8,131 nucleotides of DNA from Pseudomonas sp. (GTDB taxonomy: Bacteria; Pseudomonadota; Gammaproteobacteria; Pseudomonadales; Pseudomonadaceae): positions 1 through 8,131 of the forward strand of contig JARDZH010000263.1 in the NCBI GenBank assembly GCA_029240955.1, given 5' to 3'. Shown in pieces: positions 1 through 5,343 of this stretch; position 1 is the stretch's first letter, and every line of letters begins with the position of its first letter. The notes under the pieces are model-generated. The model made no database searches and was not told the origin of the DNA. It was given only the letters and a program-made list of their open reading frames with translations. Position numbers and translations under genes: made by a program.

Positions 1-16
1 TCACAGCATGGGCAGC

Positions 17-52
17 GTTCAGTCCTGTTCAGGTCGCTGCACTGCAGTTCAG
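17..52. repeat. Three GTTCAG direct repeats upstream of the porin promoter
   Basis: GTTCAG occurs at 17-22, 27-32 and 47-52. The starts are 10 and 20 bp apart, so all three would lie on one face of the helix. They sit about 33-68 bp upstream of the -35 hexamer at 85. Such phased repeats could be activator contacts, but a six-base word can recur by chance and no protein can be named. Confidence 0.25.
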
Positions 53-60
53 CTACCCGA

Positions 61-82
61 CAGTTAGACCTTCGACTAACTG
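61..82. promoter_or_regulatory. Inverted repeat just upstream of the porin -35
   Basis: CAGTTAG (61-67) and CTAACTG (76-82) form a perfect 7-bp inverted repeat with an 8-base spacer. It ends two bases before the TTGACA at 85, so it covers roughly -60 to -39 relative to the inferred start near 121. That is a usual position for an activator bound next to RNA polymerase, and the poor -10 of this promoter fits a need for activation. There is no T-run after it, which argues against a terminator of an upstream gene. The binding protein is unknown. Confidence 0.4.
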
Positions 83-84
83 CG

Positions 85-114
85 TTGACAAAGTCATGGC
101 ACGCTGCAAATATC
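85..114 (+). promoter_or_regulatory. Putative sigma70 promoter of the porin gene
   Basis: A perfect TTGACA lies at 85-90. The -10 is weak: AAATAT (108-113, 17-bp spacer) or AATATC (109-114, 18-bp spacer) each match the consensus at only three positions. TATCCT at 111-116 matches better, but its 20-bp spacer is too long. The call is supported mainly by its match to the better promoter at 1812, where the same -35 hexamer lies at the same 36-bp distance from the same operator-like sequence. Transcription would start near 121. Confidence 0.5.
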
Positions 115-120
115 CTGAGC

Positions 121-134
121 AGTCGTAGGACAAC
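121..134. promoter_or_regulatory. Candidate operator, copy 1 (porin)
   Basis: The sequence AGTCGTAGGACAAC matches 12 of 14 bases of the site at 1848-1861 upstream of udh. Its core GTCGTAGGAC is one base from the perfect palindrome GTCGTACGAC. It would overlap the transcription start, which suggests a repressor released by the uronate or a product of it. Sites of this size and symmetry are common for GntR/FadR-type regulators, which often control sugar-acid genes, but the regulator is not in the window and that assignment is inference. Confidence 0.5.
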
Positions 135-310
135 CTATAACGTCCATCACAATAAAAACAAAATGGGGCCTCATCGCATGACGACTCACGTCTGTGCTTC
201 TACGCATCAATACGTCACGGCAACCCTTGCCGCTTCAGGACTCCACTTCCTGGCACCGCCCGATATCATTACGCGCATCCAACGAATTCGCTGACACCAG
301 CCATGCGGTA

Positions 311-331
311 CCTGGCCGTTCGCCGGTCAGG
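311..331 (+). other. Hairpin in porin leader
   Basis: CCTGGCCG (311-318) can pair with CGGTCAGG (324-331) around a five-base loop, giving eight pairs including one G-U. No T-run follows, so it is not an intrinsic terminator. Confidence 0.4.
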
Positions 332-361
332 TCGTGTCTCGGCAACGAGGCATCTCACATT

Positions 362-397
362 CTCCTGGTGTCGGCCGCGTGCGCGCGGCCAGAGGAG
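362..397 (+). other. Compound GC-rich hairpin before the porin ribosome binding site
   Basis: The inner stem pairs GGCCGCG (373-379) perfectly with CGCGGCC (384-390) around the loop TGCG. An outer stem can form between CTCCT (362-366) and AGGAG (393-397) across an internal loop. It ends 16 bases before the AAGGGAG ribosome binding site at 413-419. It could stabilise the message or modulate translation, and the outer strand CTCCT could alternatively pair with the ribosome binding site. No T-run follows. Confidence 0.45.
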
Positions 398-422
398 TGG
401 AAGGTTTGACCAAAGGGAGCAC

Positions 423-430
423 AACAATAA
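423..430 (+). promoter_or_regulatory. Candidate Hfq/Crc (catabolite repression) motif at the porin start
   Basis: AACAATAA fits the AANAANAA motif bound by Hfq with Crc in Pseudomonas. It sits between the ribosome binding site and the start codon, overlapping the A of the ATG, where binding would block translation when preferred carbon sources are present. Similar motifs precede udh and the TRAP binding-protein gene. The motif is short, so the case rests on position and recurrence. Confidence 0.45.
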
Positions 431-1704
431 TGAAATCTCACAACACCCGTTCACACGTCGTACTCGGTCTCGGTCTGGGCAGCCTGGGGATGGCCCTTCC
501 GATGCTGGGCATGGCCGAAGGCTTCGTCGAAGACGCCAAGGCCACGCTGAACCTGCGTAACGCGTACTTCAACCGTAACTTCACCAACCCTTCTTACCCA
601 AGCAGCGCCGCGCCCCAGGGCAAGGCAGAGGAATGGACCCAGAACTTCATTCTCGACGCCAAGTCCGGCTTCACGCCGGGTCTGGTGGGGTTCGGTGTCG
701 ACGTGCTGGGCATGTACTCGGTCAAGCTCGATGGCGGCCGCGGTACCGGCGGCACACAACTGTTGCCGATCCACAGCGACGGCCGTCCGGCCGATGATTT
801 CGGGCGTCTGGGGGTGGCGGGCAAGGCGCTGATCTCCAAGACCGAACTGAAGGTCGGCGAATGGATGCCGGTGCTGCCGATTCTGCGCTCGGACGATGGT
901 CGTTCCCTGCCGCAGACCTTCCGCGGCGGGCAGGTCACCTCCAAAGAGATCGACGGCCTGACGCTCTACGGCGGCCAGTTCCGCGGCAACAGCCCGCGTA
1001 ACGATGCCAGCATGGAAGACATGTCGATGAACGGCCGGGGTGCCTTTACCTCCGATCGCTTCAACTTCGCCGGCGGCGAGTACGTCTTCAACGAGAAGCG
1101 TACCCAGATCGGTCTGTGGCATTCGGAGCTCAAGGACATCTACGAGCAGCAGTTCATCAACCTCCTGCACAGCCAGCCATTGGGCGACTGGACGCTGGGC
1201 GCAAACCTGGGCTACTTCATCGGCAAGGAAGACGGCAGCAAGCTGGCCGGTGACCTGGACAACAAGACCGCCTATGCCCTGTTGTCGGCCAAATACGGCG
1301 GCCATACCTTCTACGTCGGCCTGCAGAAGCTCAGTGGCGACAGCGCCTGGATGCGCGTCAACGGCACCAGCGGTGGCACGCTGGCCAACGACAGCTACAA
1401 CTCCAGCTATGACAACGCCGAAGAAAAATCCTGGCAGCTGCGCCATGACTACAACTTCGTCGCAGTCGGCATCCCGGGCCTGACCTTGATGAACCGCTAC
1501 ATCAGCGGTGACAACGTGCACACCGGCGCGATCACCGACGGCAAAGAGTGGGGCCGCGAGTCTGAGCTGGCGTACACCGTACAAAGCGGGACCTTCAAGA
1601 ACCTGAACGTGAAGTGGCGAAATTCCACCATGCGTCGTGATTTCAGCACCAACGAATTCGACGAAAACCGGATCTTCATCAGCTATCCGATCTCTCTGCT
1701 CTGA
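430..1704 (+). CDS. OprD/Occ-family outer-membrane porin
   Basis: This is a 424-residue outer-membrane channel for small carboxylates; in this locus its likely cargo is galacturonate or glucuronate. The frame is open from 334, but I choose ATG 430 because AAGGGAG (413-419) lies 10 bases upstream and a signal peptide begins there: Lys2, Arg7, a Gly/Leu/Met-rich core, then probable cleavage after Ala29 (GMA before EGF). The mature start EGFVEDAKATLNLRNAYFNRNF and the segments GLTLYGGQFRG, GEYVFNE and SWQLRHDYNF, with a C-terminal SYPISLL strand, are typical of the 18-stranded OprD family, and the length is normal. In P. aeruginosa the family member OccK2 (OpdF) prefers glucuronate, which fits the neighbours. 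Two terminators separate it from udh, so it is its own transcription unit, probably co-controlled through the shared operator. Family assignment is firm; the substrate is inferred from context. Confidence 0.93.
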   Translation: MKSHNTRSHVVLGLGLGSLGMALPMLGMAEGFVEDAKATLNLRNAYFNRNFTNPSYPSSAAPQGKAEEWTQNFILDAKSGFTPGLVGFGVDVLGMYSVKLDGGRGTGGTQLLPIHSDGRPADDFGRLGVAGKALISKTELKVGEWMPVLPILRSDDGRSLPQTFRGGQVTSKEIDGLTLYGGQFRGNSPRNDASMEDMSMNGRGAFTSDRFNFAGGEYVFNEKRTQIGLWHSELKDIYEQQFINLLHSQPLGDWTLGANLGYFIGKEDGSKLAGDLDNKTAYALLSAKYGGHTFYVGLQKLSGDSAWMRVNGTSGGTLANDSYNSSYDNAEEKSWQLRHDYNFVAVGIPGLTLMNRYISGDNVHTGAITDGKEWGRESELAYTVQSGTFKNLNVKWRNSTMRRDFSTNEFDENRIFISYPISLL

Positions 1705-1730
1705 CCGCAGCGTACGCGACGCGACGTACG

Positions 1731-1753
1731 GCCCGCTCAAAAGGCGGGCTTTT
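1731..1753 (+). terminator. Intrinsic terminator after the porin gene
   Basis: GCCCGC (1731-1736) pairs with GCGGGC (1744-1749) around a seven-base loop, followed by TTTT (1750-1753). It lies 26 bases after the porin stop codon. Confidence 0.8.
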
Positions 1754-1765
1754 GCAGCGAAAAGA

Positions 1766-1784
1766 CCTCTGAAACAGGGGTTTT
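1766..1784 (+). terminator. Second hairpin terminator in tandem
   Basis: CCTCTG (1766-1771) pairs with CAGGGG (1775-1780) around the loop AAA with one G-U pair, followed directly by TTTT (1781-1784). It backs up the terminator at 1731 and insulates the udh promoter, which begins 28 bases later. The short stem makes this call weaker than the first. Confidence 0.5.
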
Positions 1785-1811
1785 GGCTTGAAAACTTTGT
1801 GATCTTGCGCG

Positions 1812-1841
1812 TTGACAATCGACACGAGCGGTGCCGATAAT
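1812..1841 (+). promoter_or_regulatory. Sigma70 promoter of udh
   Basis: TTGACA (1812-1817) is a perfect -35. GATAAT (1836-1841) matches five of six -10 positions, with an 18-bp spacer. The start site would fall near 1848, giving a leader of about 48 bases before udh. The operator-like site covers the inferred start, which suits repression. It likely drives udh, the lactonase and possibly the TRAP genes. Confidence 0.75.
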
Positions 1842-1847
1842 CCAAAT

Positions 1848-1861
1848 AGTCATACGACAAC
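1848..1861. promoter_or_regulatory. Candidate operator, copy 2 (udh)
   Basis: The sequence AGTCATACGACAAC matches 12 of 14 bases of the site at 121-134. Both copies start exactly 36 bp after the first T of their TTGACA. The core GTCATACGAC is one base from GTCGTACGAC; its mismatch lies in the left half, whereas that of copy 1 lies in the right half. Symmetry, conserved spacing and position over the transcription start support a shared repressor. A GntR-family protein is a reasonable guess, not shown. Confidence 0.6.
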
Positions 1862-1870
1862 AGATGACAA

Positions 1871-1881
1871 AATAATAACAA
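1871..1881 (+). promoter_or_regulatory. Candidate Hfq/Crc motif before udh
   Basis: AATAATAA (1871-1878) and AATAACAA (1874-1881) both fit AANAANAA and overlap. They end just before the ribosome binding site AGGGG (1884-1888), so binding would hinder ribosome loading on udh. Confidence 0.45.
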
Positions 1882-1895
1882 TCAGGGGCATTCTC

Positions 1896-2720
1896 ATGGC
1901 TACGGCTCACACCACCCAAAATCCCTTCAATCGCCTCCTGCTCACAGGTGCGGCAGGTGGCTTGGGCAAAGTTCTGCGCAAAACATTGAAGCCTTACGCA
2001 AATACCCTGCGACTGTCCGATATCGCTGAGATGGAACCGGCCGAAAGCGGCGAGGAAGTTCAGGTCTGCGATCTTTCCGACAAGGCTGCCGTGCATCAGC
2101 TGGTCGAAGGTGTCGATGCCATCCTGCATTTCGGTGGTGTGTCGGTGGAACGACCTTTCGAGGAAATCCTCGGCGCCAACATCAGCGGCGTATTCCATAT
2201 CTACGAAGCCGCGCGCCGTCACGGCGTCAAGCGCGTGATCTTTGCCAGCTCCAACCATGTGATCGGTTTCTACAAACAGGACGAGACCCTCGACGCTCAC
2301 TCCCCGCGTCGTCCGGACGGCTATTACGGGCTGTCCAAGTCCTACGGCGAAGACATGGCCAGTTTCTATTTCGATCGCTACGGCATCGAGACCGTCAGCA
2401 TCCGCATCGGCTCGTCGTTCCCGGAACCCCAGAACCGCCGAATGATGAGCACTTGGCTCAGCTTCGATGACCTGACCCAACTGATCGAGCGCTCGCTGTA
2501 TGCGCCCAATGTCGGCCATACCGTGGTCTACGGCATGTCGGACAACAAGACCGTGTGGTGGAACAACCACCTCGCCAGCCACCTGGGCTATACCGCCAAG
2601 GACAGTTCTGAAGTGTTCCGCGACAAGGTCGAGGCGCAGCCGATGCCAGCCGCCGATGACCCGGCCATGGTGTATCAGGGCGGCGCTTTCGTGGCAGCCG
2701 GCCCGTTCGGCGACGAGTAA
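1896..2720 (+). CDS. udh: Uronate dehydrogenase (NAD-dependent)
   Basis: This cytoplasmic short-chain dehydrogenase oxidises D-galacturonate or D-glucuronate at C1 to the aldaro-1,5-lactone, the first step of the oxidative uronate route. The 274-residue length agrees with characterised Udh proteins from Pseudomonas and Agrobacterium. Visible features are the NAD-binding glycine motif GAAGGLG at residues 18-24, the core ILHFGG near 80-85, the catalytic-serine strand FASSNHVIG (Ser118/Ser119) and the YxxxK pair Tyr144/Lys148 in YYGLSKSYGED. The segments SIRIGSSFPEPQNRRMMSTWLS and VVYGMSDNKTVWW are Udh-like. The start at ATG 1896 has AGGGG (1884-1888) seven bases upstream. A strong promoter, an operator-like site and an Hfq/Crc motif precede it. 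The broken lactonase gene, whose product would take the lactone, follows 29 bases later. Confidence 0.95.
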   Translation: MATAHTTQNPFNRLLLTGAAGGLGKVLRKTLKPYANTLRLSDIAEMEPAESGEEVQVCDLSDKAAVHQLVEGVDAILHFGGVSVERPFEEILGANISGVFHIYEAARRHGVKRVIFASSNHVIGFYKQDETLDAHSPRRPDGYYGLSKSYGEDMASFYFDRYGIETVSIRIGSSFPEPQNRRMMSTWLSFDDLTQLIERSLYAPNVGHTVVYGMSDNKTVWWNNHLASHLGYTAKDSSEVFRDKVEAQPMPAADDPAMVYQGGAFVAAGPFGDE

Positions 2721-2749
2721 CGACCCCAAGCTCGACACAAACAACAGAG

Positions 2750-3696
2750 ATGCATGACGCCATGGATGCTGAACTGATTCTCGATGCCCGCAATGCCACC
2801 GGCGAGAGCCCTGTCTGGAGCGTGCGCGACCAGGCACTGTACTGGGTCGACATTCCAGCGGGCCGCTTGCACCGCTGGAGCCTGGACGGCCAGACCCGCA
2901 GCTGGCAGGCCCCGCAGATGCTGGCCTGCATTGCCGCCGACGCTAAAGGCGGCTGGATTGCCGGCATGGAAACCGGGCTGTTTCACCTTGATCCCGGCGA
3001 CGCCGAGCAACTCACCGCCACACCTTTGCTCGACGTTCAGCACGCCCAGGCCGGCATGCGCTTCAACGACGGGCGCTGCGACCGGCAGGGCCGTTTCTGG
3101 GCAGGCACCATGCTCATGGACATGGCCGCCGGCGCGGTCGTCGGCGCCCTGTACCGCTATCAGAGCGGACAGCAGGATCTCCAGCCGCAACTGGACGGCT
3201 TCATCGTGCCCAACGGCCTGGCCTTCAGCCCGGACGGCAAGACGATGTACCTGTCCGATTCGCACCCAAGCGTGCAGAAGATCTGGGCCTTCGATTACGA
3301 CACCGACAGCGGCACCCCGCATAACCGGCGCCTGTTCGTGGACATGAACGAGCACCCGGGCCGGCCCGACGGCGCAGCGATCGACGCTGACGGTTGTTAC
3401 TGGATCTGCGGCAACGACGCCGGCCTGATGCGATCGACGCTGACGGTTGTTACTGGATCTGCGGCAACGACGCCGGCCTGATTCACCGTTTCACACCCGA
3501 CGGCAAGCTTGATCGCTCGCTGGCCGTGCCGGTGAAGAAGCCGACCATGTGCGCCTTTGGCGGGCCGGACCTGGACACCCTTTATGTCGCCTCGATTCGT
3601 CCGGGCGGCGACCTGGCCGATCAGCCTCTGGCTGGCGGCGTGTTCGCCCTCAAGCTCGGGGTCAAAGGTCTGGAGGAGCCGTCGTTCCGGGGCTGA
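2750..3696 (+). pseudogene. uxuL: SMP-30-family uronate lactonase, frameshifted by a 53-bp tandem duplication
   Basis: The intact gene would encode a six-bladed beta-propeller lactonase that hydrolyses the glucaro-/galactaro-1,5-lactone made by Udh. As written, translation runs 243 residues to TGA 3479-3481, the last 16 residues being out of frame; the true C-terminus continues in another frame to TGA 3694-3696. Deleting one 53-bp copy restores a 297-residue protein of normal length. The SMP-30 metal ligands are visible: Glu19 (GESPVW), Asn106 (RFNDG), Asn155 (VPNGL) and Asp207 (RPDG), all before the break. The truncated form therefore keeps the metal site but loses about 70 C-terminal residues with the closing blades, so it is probably unfolded. 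The start is uncertain: ATG 2750 is immediately preceded by AGAG, and ATG 2762 (MDAEL) gives a more family-like N-terminus. The name uxuL follows uronate lactonases of this family. A sequencing or assembly error could explain the break. Confidence 0.9.
3377..3482 (+). repeat. Exact 53-bp tandem duplication inside the lactonase gene
   Basis: Bases 3377-3429 and 3430-3482 are identical, both running from GCGATCGACGC to GGCCTGAT. Fifty-three is not a multiple of three, so the second copy shifts the frame by two. The flanking bases share no microhomology with the unit ends (A at 3376 against T at 3429; G at 3430 against T at 3483), so the unit boundaries are unambiguous. Confidence 0.97.
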
Positions 3697-3712
3697 TTGC
3701 GCCCACCGTCTC

Positions 3713-3739
3713 GAAATTCCCGTAGCACTGAAATTCCCG
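3713..3739. repeat. 10-bp direct repeat between lactonase and TRAP genes
   Basis: GAAATTCCCG occurs at 3713-3722 and 3730-3739, with starts 17 bp apart, in the short gap before the TRAP binding-protein gene. It could be a small duplication remnant or a binding site. No clear promoter is visible next to it. Confidence 0.5.
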
Positions 3740-3752
3740 GCACCGACCAAAA

Positions 3753-3760
3753 AAAAACAA
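3753..3760 (+). promoter_or_regulatory. A-tract with Hfq/Crc-like motif before the TRAP genes
   Basis: Nine consecutive A residues (3749-3757) run into CAAC. AAAAACAA at 3753-3760 fits AANAANAA and ends four bases before the ribosome binding site GGAG (3765-3768). It is the third gene start in the window with this arrangement. The homopolymer itself is a slippage-prone spot and a place for sequencing error. Confidence 0.4.
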
Positions 3761-3774
3761 CATCGGAGATATTC

Positions 3775-4758
3775 ATGGATTTCAAACGCAAATTACTCAT
3801 CGCAGCGCTCCCGTTGGCGTTCTGCTTCTCCAACGCCGCCTGGGCGGACGTCAAGATCAAGTTCGCCGAGGTCCACCCGAAAGGCTATCCGCCGGTGGTG
3901 GCTGAAGAGAACATGGGCAAGAAGCTCGAAGAGCAGAGCAAGGGCGACATCAGCTTCAAGATGTTCGCTGGCGGCGTGCTGGGTTCGGAGAAGGAAGTGG
4001 TCGAGCAGGTTCAGAGCGGCGCGGTGCAGATGACCCGCGTTAGTCTGGGCATCGTTGGCCCGGTCGTGCCGGACGTCAACGTGTTCAACCTGCCGTTCAT
4101 CTTTCGTGACCATGCGCACATGCGCAAGATCATCGACGGCGAGATCGGCCAGGAGATCCTCGACAAGATCACCAACTCCAACTTCAACATGGTCGCGCTG
4201 GCGTGGATGGACGGCGGCACCCGCAACCTCTACACCAAGAAGCCGGTGCGTCAGATCTCCGACCTCAAGGGCATGAAGATTCGCGTACAGGGCAACCCGC
4301 TGTTCATCGACACCGTCAACGCCATGGGCGGCAACGGCATCGCGATGGCCACCGGCGAGATCTTCAGCGCCCTGCAGACCGGCGTGATCGACGGCGCGGA
4401 AAACAACCCGCCGACCATGCTCGAGCACAACCACTACCAGAACGCCAAGTTCTACACCCTGACCGAGCACTTGATCCTGCCCGAGCCTGTGGTGATGGCC
4501 AAGACCACCTGGGAAAAGCTCACCCCCGAGCAGCAGGTCCTGGTGAAAAAGCTGGCGGTGGAAGCTCAGGCTGAAGAGCGCGTGCTGTGGGACAAGAAGT
4601 CCGCCGACAGTGAAGAGAAGCTCAAGGCTGGTGGTGTGGAGTTCATCGCCCTGACGCCTGAACAGAAGAAAGCCTTCTACGATGCGACCGCCCCGGTACG
4701 CGCCAAATACGGCGCGCCGTATGCGGACCTGATCAAGCGCATCGAAGCCGTCAATTAA
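3775..4758 (+). CDS. TRAP transporter periplasmic binding protein (DctP family), likely uronate-specific
   Basis: This 327-residue periplasmic protein captures the substrate and hands it to the membrane subunits encoded next. ATG 3775 is chosen because GGAG (3765-3768) lies six bases upstream and a clear signal peptide follows: DFKRK, a hydrophobic core, and cleavage at AWA before Asp25. DctP-family landmarks include FKMFAGGVLGSEKEVVEQVQSG, the carboxylate-binding arginine Arg170 in KIRVQGNP, the GEIFSALQTGVIDGAENNP segment (Glu209, Asn210, Asn211) and a C-terminal helical region. Several DctP proteins bind galacturonate or glucuronate through that arginine, and the udh/lactonase neighbours point to the same ligand here. 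The gene starts 78 bases after the lactonase stop with no terminator between, so it may be cotranscribed with udh. Confidence 0.93.
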   Translation: MDFKRKLLIAALPLAFCFSNAAWADVKIKFAEVHPKGYPPVVAEENMGKKLEEQSKGDISFKMFAGGVLGSEKEVVEQVQSGAVQMTRVSLGIVGPVVPDVNVFNLPFIFRDHAHMRKIIDGEIGQEILDKITNSNFNMVALAWMDGGTRNLYTKKPVRQISDLKGMKIRVQGNPLFIDTVNAMGGNGIAMATGEIFSALQTGVIDGAENNPPTMLEHNHYQNAKFYTLTEHLILPEPVVMAKTTWEKLTPEQQVLVKKLAVEAQAEERVLWDKKSADSEEKLKAGGVEFIALTPEQKKAFYDATAPVRAKYGAPYADLIKRIEAVN

Positions 4759-4780
4759 TCCCGCAGTCCTCACAACTGGG

Positions 4781-4800
4781 CGACGGCGGGAACGCCGTTG
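4781..4800 (+). other. Intergenic hairpin between TRAP binding protein and small subunit genes
   Basis: CGACGGC (4781-4787) can pair with GCCGTTG (4794-4800), seven pairs with one G-U, around a six-base loop. No T-run follows, so it is not a terminator. Hairpins after binding-protein genes often protect the upstream message and let the periplasmic protein be made in excess over the membrane subunits; that role is inferred here. The small-subunit start lies 15 bases downstream. Confidence 0.5.
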
Positions 4801-4815
4801 CCTTGGTAGACCTCC

Positions 4816-5343
4816 ATGAAAAACACGGTATTGCGCTTCAATGACATGCTGTATCGAGTCAGCATCGGCATCGCCGGGCTGTCGGTACTGATCATGACCC
4901 TGATCATCCCTTGGGGGATCTTCGCCCGCTACGTGCTGGGCACAGGCTCCAGCTGGCCGGAGCCTACGGCGATTCTGCTGATGGTGGTGTTCACCTTTTT
5001 CGGTGCGGCGGCCAGTTACCGGGCCGGCGCCCACATGGCAGTGTCCATGGCCGTGGACCGCATGCCAGAAGCCACTCGGCGTATCGTCGCGGTGGCGGTG
5101 CAGATTCTGATGGCGATCGTGTGCATTTTCATGGCCGTCAAAGGCTGGAAGCTGTGCATGACCACCTGGAACCAGTTCCTTGGCGAAATGCCCTCGGTAC
5201 GAGTGGGCGTCTCCTATCTGCCGATCCCGATCGGTGGCGTGATAACCCTGATTTTCGTACTCGAAAAACTATTCCTGGGCGATCAAAGCCACCGCCGCGT
5301 CGTGCGTTTCGACCTGGTGGAAGAAAGTGAAGGTGCCGCATAA
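4816..5343 (+). CDS. TRAP transporter small membrane subunit (DctQ family)
   Basis: This 175-residue inner-membrane protein pairs with the large subunit to form the TRAP permease. Four hydrophobic segments are visible: about residues 15-40 (IGIAGLSVLIMTLIIPWGIFARYVLG), 47-66 (PEPTAILLMVVFTFFGAAA), 87-109 (RIVAVAVQILMAIVCIFMAVKGW) and 128-150. The WPEP and SYRAGAHMAV motifs are typical of DctQ, and the length is usual. The ribosome binding site is weak (GGTAG at 4805-4809, six bases before ATG). The stop codon directly abuts the start of the next gene, indicating tight coupling. Family is firm; substrate comes from context. Confidence 0.9.
   Translation: MKNTVLRFNDMLYRVSIGIAGLSVLIMTLIIPWGIFARYVLGTGSSWPEPTAILLMVVFTFFGAAASYRAGAHMAVSMAVDRMPEATRRIVAVAVQILMAIVCIFMAVKGWKLCMTTWNQFLGEMPSVRVGVSYLPIPIGGVITLIFVLEKLFLGDQSHRRVVRFDLVEESEGAA

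Larger units (their letters stand above)
135..429 (+). other. Long 5' leader of the porin mRNA, no gene seen
   Basis: If transcription starts near 121, the porin message has a leader of about 300 bases, long for a bacterial gene. I find no convincing coding sequence in it: the short frames lack a ribosome binding site. It holds an A-rich tract at 151-163 that includes AATAAAAA and AAAAACAA (both fit AANAANAA), a hairpin at 311-331, and a compound hairpin at 362-397 just before the ribosome binding site. A second promoter nearer the gene, or an RNA control element, is possible. No known riboswitch class was recognised. Confidence 0.4.

Noticed and set aside
163..294. Possible small upstream coding frame in the porin leader (ATG at 163 or 178)
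   Set aside because: Neither start has a convincing ribosome binding site, and the predicted peptide shows no signal, membrane segment or recognisable motif.
1711..1730. CGTACG repeated at 1711-1716 and 1725-1730, possible hairpin or operator
   Set aside because: CGTACG is self-complementary, so repeat and hairpin readings are both trivial; it lies at the foot of the terminator and lacks the GTC/GAC arms of the shared operator.
451..1881. 476-codon open frame on the minus strand opposite the porin gene
   Set aside because: It is the antisense shadow of a high-GC gene: the porin frame has clear family motifs, and the reverse translation is low-complexity with no recognisable domain.
3394..3696. 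Separate small gene starting inside the lactonase
   Set aside because: It is the C-terminal part of the frameshifted lactonase, continuous with the upstream part once one 53-bp copy is removed; its only nearby start is a TTG without a ribosome binding site.
3793..5034. 413-codon open frame on the minus strand opposite the TRAP binding-protein and small-subunit genes
   Set aside because: It is His/Arg/Val-rich shadow sequence crossing two well-supported genes, with no family features.
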